Origin: Acidobacteriota bacterium | GTDB lineage: Bacteria; Acidobacteriota; Vicinamibacteria; Vicinamibacterales; JAKQTR01 | Length of the DNA stretch: 64,000 nucleotides | Direction: 5' to 3' | Assembly: GCA_026393675.1 (NCBI GenBank) | Contig: JAPKZQ010000004.1 | Location: forward strand, 62,001-126,000 | In this document: positions 30,273-37,657 of the stretch, piece by piece | Position numbering within the stretch: position 1 is the stretch's first letter | Layout: every line of letters begins with the position of its first letter | The notes under the pieces: generated by a model | The model's database searches: none | What the model saw: the letters and a program-made list of their open reading frames with translations, nothing else | What the model was told of the DNA's origin: nothing | Translations under genes and position numbers: made by a program

Positions 30273-31520
30273 ATGGCCGACAGCCTGCTCTTTCTCACTG
30301 AACTGATGGGTATGAGGGTCTACGACCTGAAGGGCCGAAAAATCGGTCGCCTTCGGGACGCCTGCCTTGTACCCAGTGTCGATCCGGTCCTGGTCGACCG
30401 GTACCTGGTCGGCGGAGAATTGACGTGGTGGACCGTCCGCCAGGACCAGGTTGAGCGGATCTCGCTCGACGGCATCTACCTCCGCGACGAACAACTCACC
30501 CCGTACCACGAGGACGAGTACATGCTGCGGATGGTGCGCGACCTGCTCGATCAGCAGATCATCGACATCCATGGCCGCAAGGTGGTCCGTGTCAACGATG
30601 TCACGCTCGAACTGAAGCGCGCCAACAGCCACGATCAGCTCTGGGTGCGCGAAGTCGACGTGGGTATGCGGAGCATCTTCCGGCGCCTGTGTCAGGGCAT
30701 CGTTCCTCCCCGGCTGGTCCGCCGGATGATGATGCGCATTCCGCCGAACTCGATTCGCTGGGAATTCTGCAACATCGTCGAACCCGACCCGCAGCGCCGA
30801 TTGCGGTTGAAGATCGACATGACGGCCCTCGAGGACATGCACCCGGCCGATCTGGCCGACATCGTCGAGGAACTGAGTCACGAAGATCGGGAGGCGGTGT
30901 TCGAAGCGATCGACAGCGAGGTCGCGGCCGACACGCTCTCGGAGGTGGACGACCCGCGCACGCAGGCGTCGATTCTCGAATCCCTCGAAGCTGATCGTGC
31001 AGCCGACATCGTCGAGGAGATGGACCCAGACGAGGCCGCCGATGTGTTGGCTGAACTGGAAGACGAGAAGTCGGAAGCCATCCTCGACGAGATGGAAGCC
31101 GAACCGAAGACCGAGGTCGAGGAACTACTCGAATTTCATGAGAAGTCGGCCGGCGGCATGATGACCAGCGAGTTTGTCGCCGTCGCCGACACCGGGACGG
31201 TGGCCGACGCGATGGCGGCCGTCCGCGAACAGGTCGAACACATCGACACGCTGACTAACCTCTTCCTCGTGGATGCCGACGGCCGGCTCACCGGTTCGCT
31301 ACCGGTGGGACGGCTGCTGCTGGCTGAAGCGCCGACTCTGCTGAGAGATCTCGCCGCCGACGACGAAATCGTGTCGGTGGTTGTCACGGAACGCCGCGAT
31401 CGCGTCACTGAGATCGTGGACAAGTACAACCTGATGGCGCTGCCGGTGGTCGACGAGCACGGGGCGCTTGTCGGCGCGATTACCGCGGACGACATCATCT
31501 CGGTGCTCAGGCAGGAGTAG
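30273..31520 (+). CDS. Soluble PRC-barrel / MgtE-N / CBS-pair protein, putative Mg2+ sensor
   Basis: A 415-residue cytoplasmic protein without TM helices. Two PRC-barrel-like segments (about 5-70, GRKIGRLRDACLVP; and 90-145, GRKVVRVNDVTLEL) precede an MgtE N domain (about 185-290, MHPADLADIVEELS ... MDPDEAADVLAEL) and a CBS pair (about 290-415) introduced by the MgtE signature EKSAGGMMT. In MgtE these domains bind Mg2+ and gate the pore; here the pore domain is missing and an NRAMP-like transporter follows 4 bp later. I infer that it is a detached regulatory subunit of that transporter. The start ATG 30273 is preceded by GGAG. Confidence 0.85.
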   Translation: MADSLLFLTELMGMRVYDLKGRKIGRLRDACLVPSVDPVLVDRYLVGGELTWWTVRQDQVERISLDGIYLRDEQLTPYHEDEYMLRMVRDLLDQQIIDIHGRKVVRVNDVTLELKRANSHDQLWVREVDVGMRSIFRRLCQGIVPPRLVRRMMMRIPPNSIRWEFCNIVEPDPQRRLRLKIDMTALEDMHPADLADIVEELSHEDREAVFEAIDSEVAADTLSEVDDPRTQASILESLEADRAADIVEEMDPDEAADVLAELEDEKSEAILDEMEAEPKTEVEELLEFHEKSAGGMMTSEFVAVADTGTVADAMAAVREQVEHIDTLTNLFLVDADGRLTGSLPVGRLLLAEAPTLLRDLAADDEIVSVVVTERRDRVTEIVDKYNLMALPVVDEHGALVGAITADDIISVLRQE

Positions 31521-31524
31521 GCGC

Positions 31525-32778
31525 GTGCGGATTCTCGATCGTCTGCCTCGCCAGTGGCTGGTCTTCTTTGCCGTGATCGGCCCTGGCTTCGTCACGGCCA
31601 TGGTGGATAACGACGCGGGCGGCATCTACACCTACTCGCAGGCGGGCGCCAAGTTCGGCTACATGATGCTCTGGACGCTGCCGCCGATTGCCCTGCTGCT
31701 CGTGGTGACGCAGGAAATGAACGCCCGCATGGGCGCGGTCACCGGCAAAGGACTTTCCGATCTCATTCGCGAGGAATTCGGCCTCCGGACGACGTTCGTC
31801 GTGATGATTCTGCTCGTCCTGGGGAATTTCACCAACGTCGTCGCCGAGTTCGCTGGCGTCGCCAGCGCGCTCGAGTTGTTTCACATCAGCAAGTTCATCT
31901 CGGTGCCGCTCGCCGCCCTCGCCGTCTGGCTGCTCGTCGTCAAGGGCACCTACGCGAGCGTCGAGAAGATCTTTCTCGGCGCCTGCGTGGTGTATATCGC
32001 CTACATCGTGGCGGCGGTGCTCATCAGCCCGGACTGGGAAGCCTCGGCGCTGGCCAGCGTCAGGCCGGTGCTCTTGTGGGATGCCGCGTACCTGACGCTG
32101 CTCGTCGGACTGGTGGGCACGTCTGTCGCGCCATGGATGCAGTTCTATCTGCAGGCGGCGGTGGTCGAAAAGGGCATCACGGTCAAGGACTACAGGGAAT
32201 CCCGCGTCGAGGTCATCGTCGGCTGCATCGTCATGGTGGTCGTGGCGTTCTTTATCATCGTCGCGTGCGCCGCGGCCATTTACAAAACCGGGCCGCGCGA
32301 CATCAACAACGCGGCCGAGGCGGCCAAAGCGCTCAGGCCCTTCGGCGAGTACGCCTATCTGCTGTTCAGCGCCGGACTGCTCAACGCATCACTGTTCGCG
32401 GCAAGTATCCTGCCCCTCTCAACGGCGTATTCGGTCTGCGAAGGTCTGGGGTTCGAATCCGGCGTCAACAAGCGATTCCGCGAGGCACCAATCTTCTATT
32501 GGCTCTACACCGGCTTGATCGTCATTGGCGCCGCCGTTGTCCTGCTGCCGAACTTCCCGCTCATTAAGATGATCCTGTTCTCGCAGGTCGTGAACGGCGT
32601 CCTGCTGCCCGTCATCCTGGTGTTCATGATCAAGCTGGTCAATAAGACCGACCTGATGGGCGAATGGGTCAATCCCCACTTCTACAACGTGATCGCGTGG
32701 ATTGCCGTGGTTGTGCTGGCGGGGCTCACCTTCGTACTGACGGGCCTCACCGTGCGCGACATGTACTTCTCTGGGTAG
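31525..32778 (+). CDS. NRAMP-like (SLC11) divalent metal transporter with altered metal motifs
   Basis: A 417-residue membrane protein with about 11 TM helices. The fold is NRAMP, but the TM1 DPGN motif is replaced by DNDAGG (residues 28-33, GFVTAMVDNDAGGIYTYSQ) and the TM6 MPH motif by APW (202-204, GTSVAPWMQF). Loss of the Met and His suggests a preference other than Mn2+/Fe2+, possibly Mg2+, as in the NRMT group. The start is GTG 31525, with CAGGAG 8 nt upstream, overlapping the end region of the MgtE-N/CBS gene's operon (4-bp gap). Co-translation implies joint function. Confidence 0.85.
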   Translation: MRILDRLPRQWLVFFAVIGPGFVTAMVDNDAGGIYTYSQAGAKFGYMMLWTLPPIALLLVVTQEMNARMGAVTGKGLSDLIREEFGLRTTFVVMILLVLGNFTNVVAEFAGVASALELFHISKFISVPLAALAVWLLVVKGTYASVEKIFLGACVVYIAYIVAAVLISPDWEASALASVRPVLLWDAAYLTLLVGLVGTSVAPWMQFYLQAAVVEKGITVKDYRESRVEVIVGCIVMVVVAFFIIVACAAAIYKTGPRDINNAAEAAKALRPFGEYAYLLFSAGLLNASLFAASILPLSTAYSVCEGLGFESGVNKRFREAPIFYWLYTGLIVIGAAVVLLPNFPLIKMILFSQVVNGVLLPVILVFMIKLVNKTDLMGEWVNPHFYNVIAWIAVVVLAGLTFVLTGLTVRDMYFSG

Positions 32779-32791
32779 CGCACAAACAAGC

Positions 32792-32857
32792 GTAGGGGCA
32801 ACCCCCCGTGGTTGCCCTACCGGCGCAAGGCGGGGCGGCCACAGGGGTCGCCCCTAC
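32792..32857. repeat. Dispersed GTAGGGGCAAC/GGGGCGGCC hairpin repeat (copy 1 of 4)
   Basis: GTAGGGGCAAC (32792) pairs with GTTGCCCTAC (32811-32820), followed by a second hairpin GGGGCGGCC ... GGTCGCCCC. Similar paired hairpins are at 34299-34371, 44565-44630 and 45961-45988. Confidence 0.75.
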
Positions 32858-32907
32858 CAGAGAGAAACGAGCCGGACCCCCATAGGTAGGTTACCAGCCC
32901 GTCACCG

Positions 32908-33237
32908 TCAGTCGACGACGAACAGCTTCGCGCCCGATGCGGTCCTGGAGCGGTGCGGCTCTTCATTGTCGGCCACCTGGTAGCTCTGGCCGGGCCGCAA
33001 CGTGAAGGTGCGACCGTCTTTGAGTTCGGTGACCAGCTCGCCCTCGAGGACGAGCAGCACGTGACCTCGGCTGCACCAGTGGTCCGCCAGATACCCTGGC
33101 GAGTACTCGACCATGCGGACGCGGATGTTCCCCGCTTCGAATGTCTTCCACCGCGCGGTTCCGGTTTCACCCGGATGATCCGTGCTCGGGACCTTGCTCC
33201 AATCGGTTACACCAAATGGCACGCCGGTGATCGGCAT
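32908..33237 (-). CDS. DHCW-motif cupin protein
   Basis: A 109-residue single cupin barrel. The motif ADHWCSRGHVLLVLEGEL (residues 52-69 approximately) marks the DHCW cupin family; the C-terminal part RPGQSYQVADNEEPHRS is cupin motif 2. The metal and function are unknown. ATG 33237 is chosen because CAGGAG lies 6 nt upstream and homology starts at MPITGVPFGVTDW; longer frames upstream lack support. It stands alone between repeats. Confidence 0.85.
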   Translation of the reverse strand: MPITGVPFGVTDWSKVPSTDHPGETGTARWKTFEAGNIRVRMVEYSPGYLADHWCSRGHVLLVLEGELVTELKDGRTFTLRPGQSYQVADNEEPHRSRTASGAKLFVVD

Positions 33238-33378
33238 CGCGTACTCCTGAGTGTTTCGGCTGGCAACTACGGCCGCGGATTCGCGTGAGGCGATCTGGTC
33301 AAGACGCTCGCTCAGCACTACGTCCTAAGGGAATGAGTTCGTCGCCGAACTCATGAATCGAAGGAGCTAATCCCGATA

Positions 33379-33963
33379 CTACTCCGCTATGTCCGCCCAC
33401 AGCGAGCTGAGCTCCAGATCGAGCTCAACGAACGGCTCCGCTCGCACCACCTCGTCGCACATGTGGGTCGAGACGATGGTCCAGCGGCCGGATTCGAGGC
33501 GCAGGACTTCGAGCGATCGGCCAATCGGATCGATCAGCCAGGCATGCGGGATTGACTCCCGAGCATAGATCGTCAGCTTCCTGACCCTGTCGAGCGCAGC
33601 GGTCTTCGGCGACACAACCTCGCAGATCCAGTCTGGGGCCAGCGGGAAGTAGGCAGTCTTGGGCGGCTGAGCCATCCGGCTGCGACGCCAGCCCGCGACG
33701 TCCGGCACCAGGACGTCTGGGCCGAGGTGGAGCTCAGGCTCGTCCAGAATCCACCACCCACCGGGTCCGCCCTTCCCGTAGTGGTACGGCACGCTGACGA
33801 GCGCGCCAAGACCAGAAGCGGCCACCGCGTGGGGAGGTGTTGGCCTGGGTGATGCGTGCAGTTCGCCATTGACGATCTCGGCCACAAGGTTGTCGGCCAG
33901 TTGAACGAGATCGTCATACGTGGCAGGGCGATCGAACGGCGGAACGCGAGGCACGGGTTGCAT
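33379..33963 (-). CDS. Uma2-family putative restriction endonuclease-fold protein
   Basis: A 194-residue protein of the Uma2 (DUF820) family, PD-(D/E)xK fold. Visible elements are ATYDDLVQLADN, EIVNGELHASP, PDVLVPDVAGW, the catalytic-core PDWICEVVSPKTAALDRVRK and IPHAWLIDP. Members are abundant in environmental bacteria; the role is unproven. ATG 33963 matches the usual N-terminus. It is a single gene. Confidence 0.88.
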   Translation of the reverse strand: MQPVPRVPPFDRPATYDDLVQLADNLVAEIVNGELHASPRPTPPHAVAASGLGALVSVPYHYGKGGPGGWWILDEPELHLGPDVLVPDVAGWRRSRMAQPPKTAYFPLAPDWICEVVSPKTAALDRVRKLTIYARESIPHAWLIDPIGRSLEVLRLESGRWTIVSTHMCDEVVRAEPFVELDLELSSLWADIAE

Positions 33964-34215
33964 TGTACATCGTCGCCAATGCACGTCACGTGCCCGAGAC
34001 GGAGCCATCCCAGTGTGCGGAAATCGGTGCGTTTCGCAGGGGTAGCGAAGGCGGATGGCAGAATCTGCACGTCGCGCCGTCGACGCGAATTGCAGATTCT
34101 GCGAGAGTCTGGCTTCTCAAACGTGAAACAAGAAATCCGTCAGTTGATGACGGACAACGTCGCGTCGCAGTCGGTCAGGGAAGGGTCGCCAGAATTCACC
34201 GGTCTCGACGGACAA

Positions 34216-34237
34216 CCCGGGGTCTGAAGACCCCGGG
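34216..34237. repeat. Perfect 22-bp hairpin, GGGTCTGAAGACCC type
   Basis: CCCGGGGTCT (34216-34225) pairs perfectly with AGACCCCGGG (34228-34237) across a GA loop. It is followed by CTCCACC, not by a T run, so it is a repeat rather than a terminator. Confidence 0.6.
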
Positions 34238-34298
34238 CTCCACCAGAACAAACAAGAACGACGAACAATGCCTGACCCGTCTCAATCACTGTCGGCAT

Positions 34299-34371
34299 GG
34301 GCGGCCACGGGCGGCCGCCCCTGCGGAATCCGGTCTTGAAGGCGCGGGGGCAACCTCCCGTGGTTGCCCGT
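34299..34371. repeat. Dispersed hairpin repeat (copy 2 of 4)
   Basis: Contains GGGCGGCCACGGGCGGCCGCCC and, 30 bp on, GGGGGCAACCTCCCGTGGTTGCCC: the same two hairpins as in the copy at 32792-32857, in reversed order. Confidence 0.7.
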
Positions 34372-34375
34372 TCAG

Positions 34376-36811
34376 CTACTGACCGCCCCTTCCGGCTGGC
34401 GCCGGCGAGAAGCGGCTCAGATTGCTCTGACCGGGCGCGCCGGCCGATCCGGCGGCGGCGACGCCCACCATGGCGTTGATCTCATCTCGGGTCCACTTCG
34501 CCTTGAGCAACGACATGTAAAGCGTGCGCGTGATTTGGGCGCGATCCTTGTGGGCGCCCATCGATAGCATCAGGTTGTTCTTTCCGACGACTGCCGCCGA
34601 CGCTCCGAGCTTCTTGACGCACCCGTCAATATCCGCCGGGTCGCACACGACGATGGCCAGTGCCTTCTTCGCCTTGAACTTCTCTGCAAACGCGGTATCC
34701 ATCGCGCCAGGCTCGGTCACCATGACCGGCTTCTGGGCGTTGTCGAGCACATCGCCGAGAAGACTGGCTTGCGGGCGCACGAGGTTGACCACAATGTTGG
34801 CGGCCTCCATCGCCTTTAATGCCGCCTTGCCGTCGGCCGACAGCTTCTCGCCAAACCACGTGCCGTCAGGCCCGGCGACGTCGATACGACCGAAGTTCAG
34901 CAGCGCCGCCGCGGCTTCCATCGTCTGGATGCTGCCCTGGAAGACGCCAGGACCGCGGACGCCGGTGCTGTACCTCGCGCCGCCACCACCGCCCCGGCCG
35001 CCACGACCGCCGGCCGCTGTGGCTCCGGCGGCCTGCATCTCCCTGATGCGCTGCGTCATCGCCGTCATCAGTTCGCCGTTGGTGGACACTCGCACGAACG
35101 ACCAGCCGCCTCGTCCGCCCCCGCCCTCTCCTGCAACGTCGGGCACGACGAATCGCTGCGCGTTGTACTGGTCGAGGCGATCGGAGACGATCAGGTTGAC
35201 CTCGGTTTCGTTCGCCACGTTCAACGCGCCCTGCAGAACAAACTGCCCGGTCGACCCCAGAATGTCCGCCTCGATCTTCGACGGGTCATCGGTGGAGTCG
35301 TGGTAGTCGGGATGGCCACCGCGGCCGCTCGTCATCAACGCCAGCGCTTCGATGCCGCGCGAGATGAACGCCGAGTAGTCGCTGCCACCGGCACCGGCTT
35401 CGCTCGCGTCCACGATTTTCGCGATTGCCGGATCCTGGTCCTTCATGATCACCTTGAAGATCGACGGGAAGTTCAGCGCGCCCGGCGCGCCGATGCGATC
35501 GCCGAGGCCGACCATATCCATGTTGAAGTTGGTGACGACGGTGTCCATCTTCACGCCGTCGGTCGGGTTCTCGGCCCAGTAGTTGGAGCCCAGCAACCCC
35601 TGTTCCTCGCCGCACCACAAGCCGAAGATGATCGTCCGCTTCGGCTGCACCTTGTTGACAGCCATCAGGCGCGCCACCTCGAGCACCACCGCGGATCCGG
35701 ACGCGTTGTCGTCCGCGCCGTTGTACACGATGCCGTCGCGGACCCCATTGTGATCAAGATGACCGCCAAGGACGACGTACTGGGTTTTCAACGTCGGATC
35801 GGTGCCGTCGATCTTCGCGACGACGTTGCGGGAGAAGTTGTTCTTGAACGCCTCGCCGTAGAGCGACACCGATGCGTAGCCCTTGAGCTGGGCCGTCTTG
35901 CCGGTTCGGATCGAGTGGGTCTTCTTGTTCTTGATGTCCTGCCGGTAGAGGCCGATTCGGCGGCCGTACGCGTTGGCCGACTCCTGCGGATCGGTCCACA
36001 TGATCGAGTCGAATACGCTCTTTTCAATATTTGTCACGTAGACGAACGAGGTCTTGAATGGCGACGCGCCGACGGCACCGCCCCTGCCTCCACCGCCAGC
36101 CGGTCTGGCCGCGGCGGCTCCGGGGAATCCCGCAGCCGGTGCCGGTGGATCGTAGAGCATGATGCCAGCCGCGCCCTTCTCGTAGGCCGTCATCGCCTTC
36201 TTCTGATCAACCGACTCGTCGACAAATTCGTCCTTCGCATCAGCCGCCGCCGGCGCCGCGCCGGGCGGCGCAAACTGGATACGCACGGCCGGAGCCGCGG
36301 CGGGCGAACCCTTCAACGCGACGACAATCTTGCCTTTGACGTCGATGCCTGCGTACTCGTCAAGGCCCTTGGCCGGCGCCGAGATGCCATACCCCACGAA
36401 CACGACATCGGCGTTCACCAGGGCGCCCGGCGTCGACAGCGGGCTGACCGTGAAGTCGCCCTCGCGGAGCTGGAAGGCGCGGCTGCTGATAATCAGGCTC
36501 GGCACGCCCGTGGTCCACACCAGCGTTGAACGCGCGCCGGTAATGGTCACCTTCTGGAAGTAGGTGCCGTTCTCGCCCGCCGGCTTGAGGCCCCATTCCT
36601 TGAACTTGCCCGCCGCCCACTCGGCCATCTTTTCGTAACCGGGCGTCAGCGTGCGACGGCCCTGTTGCTCGTCGGCCGCAAGAAACGTAATGTAGCCCTT
36701 GATGATCTTGCCGTCGACCTTGATCTTCGTCGGCTCGGCGGTCGTCCGCACAGAGACGACGATGGCCAGGCATACGGCCAGCGCGAACGACAGAACAGTG
36801 CTTCGGCGCAT
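34376..36811 (-). CDS. Secreted M28-family metallopeptidase with PA domain
   Basis: An 811-residue exported zinc aminopeptidase-like enzyme. Signal peptide 1-25. A protease-associated (PA) domain is inserted at about 105-270 and carries a Gly-rich loop (240-248). The peptidase core (about 300-530) has the dinuclear zinc ligands in GGHLDHNG (His351), GADDNASG (Asp368), catalytic GEEQG (Glu402/Glu403), NMDMVG (Asp432) and PDYHDSTDD (His504). A second Gly/Arg-rich tract (AAGGRGGRGGGGG) lies near residue 605, before a C-terminal ~170-residue domain of unknown role. It probably releases N-terminal amino acids from peptides in the periplasm or outside. Confidence 0.9.
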   Translation of the reverse strand: MRRSTVLSFALAVCLAIVVSVRTTAEPTKIKVDGKIIKGYITFLAADEQQGRRTLTPGYEKMAEWAAGKFKEWGLKPAGENGTYFQKVTITGARSTLVWTTGVPSLIISSRAFQLREGDFTVSPLSTPGALVNADVVFVGYGISAPAKGLDEYAGIDVKGKIVVALKGSPAAAPAVRIQFAPPGAAPAAADAKDEFVDESVDQKKAMTAYEKGAAGIMLYDPPAPAAGFPGAAAARPAGGGGRGGAVGASPFKTSFVYVTNIEKSVFDSIMWTDPQESANAYGRRIGLYRQDIKNKKTHSIRTGKTAQLKGYASVSLYGEAFKNNFSRNVVAKIDGTDPTLKTQYVVLGGHLDHNGVRDGIVYNGADDNASGSAVVLEVARLMAVNKVQPKRTIIFGLWCGEEQGLLGSNYWAENPTDGVKMDTVVTNFNMDMVGLGDRIGAPGALNFPSIFKVIMKDQDPAIAKIVDASEAGAGGSDYSAFISRGIEALALMTSGRGGHPDYHDSTDDPSKIEADILGSTGQFVLQGALNVANETEVNLIVSDRLDQYNAQRFVVPDVAGEGGGGRGGWSFVRVSTNGELMTAMTQRIREMQAAGATAAGGRGGRGGGGGARYSTGVRGPGVFQGSIQTMEAAAALLNFGRIDVAGPDGTWFGEKLSADGKAALKAMEAANIVVNLVRPQASLLGDVLDNAQKPVMVTEPGAMDTAFAEKFKAKKALAIVVCDPADIDGCVKKLGASAAVVGKNNLMLSMGAHKDRAQITRTLYMSLLKAKWTRDEINAMVGVAAAGSAGAPGQSNLSRFSPAPAGRGGQ

Positions 36812-36925
36812 GCGGAAATCCTCTCAGCGGGGGCTGAAATGACGGACGCGGATTGCCTGGGGGCGAAAGGCAGCGGGGGCACACGTCCCCTTGTCTGATA
36901 CCTACGACGCAGGAGGGTGGTTTGT

Positions 36926-37354
36926 TTAGGGCCGTGACGCGGCGGGGCCTTGTGCCAAAAGCGCCAGAAGCCTGGCGTCGAGGTCCGCCATTCGCAGCGG
37001 TTTTGTCATGTGGCGGACGTCAGAACGCGCGAGAAACGCCTCGGCCTCCGGCGTCGCCGCGCCACCGGTGAGAAATAGCGTGCGAGCCCGCAGCAACGGA
37101 TTCAGACCGGCAAGCTTCTCGGCGAATTCCATGCCGGTCATCACTGGCATCATCAGGTCGCAGACGATGGCGTCGAATGGCTGGGTTCGAATCAGATCGA
37201 GCGCCGCCATCGCGCTCGATGCGCAGGTGATGTCCCACGACCGGCGAAGGCTACGCTGGATCAGGCTAGTAATCAGCGACTCGTCGTCGACCAGCAGCAC
37301 GCGGGGCTTCACCGGCTCAGGCCCTTGGGCAACGGAATGGCTACCGGTCGTCAT
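36926..37354 (-). CDS. Stand-alone response regulator receiver domain
   Basis: A 142-residue CheY-like protein with no output domain. The acidic pair is Asp23-Asp24 (VLLVDDES), the phospho-acceptor Asp66 (VCDLMMPVMTG), the switch Thr in LFLTGG and the conserved Lys in MTKPLR. The partner kinase is not in the window. ATG 37354 was chosen because the frame upstream of it (to 37627) looks like repeat-derived intergenic sequence; there is no clear Shine-Dalgarno. Confidence 0.82.
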   Translation of the reverse strand: MTTGSHSVAQGPEPVKPRVLLVDDESLITSLIQRSLRRSWDITCASSAMAALDLIRTQPFDAIVCDLMMPVMTGMEFAEKLAGLNPLLRARTLFLTGGAATPEAEAFLARSDVRHMTKPLRMADLDARLLALLAQGPAASRP

Positions 37355-37657
37355 GCGCACCACGCTCGCGGCCGACTCAAAGTGGACACTGGACTCACAG
37401 GCCTTGAAGTATGCCAAATTCAGGCCGAAGTCGCCAGCGGGGGCGCGGAGTGGCGGGATTCGGGAGGGCCGTGTCGCGAGCAAATTCCTGGGAGCGCCGG
37501 GCTCCCCGACTTCGCTCGTTGAGCTTCGTCGAGGTCTCGCCGTAGCGCTGCGCGCGGAGGCGGACAGCCCGGCCCGCATTCCCGCCACGCTGGAGCGTGG
37601 CGATCCCAGGGAACACGGCAGGGGCACGCGCGCTGCGTGCCCCTGTCGTACACTCCG
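37355..37657. other. 303-bp intergenic region with two hairpins
   Basis: No gene seen. Hairpin 1, CGCCACGC-TGGA-GCGTGGCG, is at 37583-37602. Hairpin 2, CAGGGGCACGC-GCGCT-GCGTGCCCCTG, is at 37619-37645, 13 bp after the BNR protein stop (minus strand); it could terminate that transcript, though no U tract follows. Confidence 0.6.

Larger units (their letters stand above)
33964..34375. other. 412-bp intergenic region rich in hairpin repeats
   Basis: No credible gene. It contains the hairpin CCCGGGGTCT-GA-AGACCCCGGG at 34216-34237 (10-bp perfect stem, no U tract) and copy 2 of the GGGGCAAC/GGGCGGCC repeat at 34299-34371, just before the M28 peptidase stop. Confidence 0.65.

Noticed and set aside
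34216-34237. CCCGGGGTCT hairpin as a terminator or riboswitch
   Set aside because: No T run follows and no conserved riboswitch core surrounds it; repeat-like flanks (CTCCACC) fit a dispersed element.
37619-37645. GC-rich hairpin after the first BNR gene as a rho-independent terminator
   Set aside because: The 11-bp stem is good but no U tract follows on the relevant strand, so I describe it only as a hairpin in the intergenic entry.
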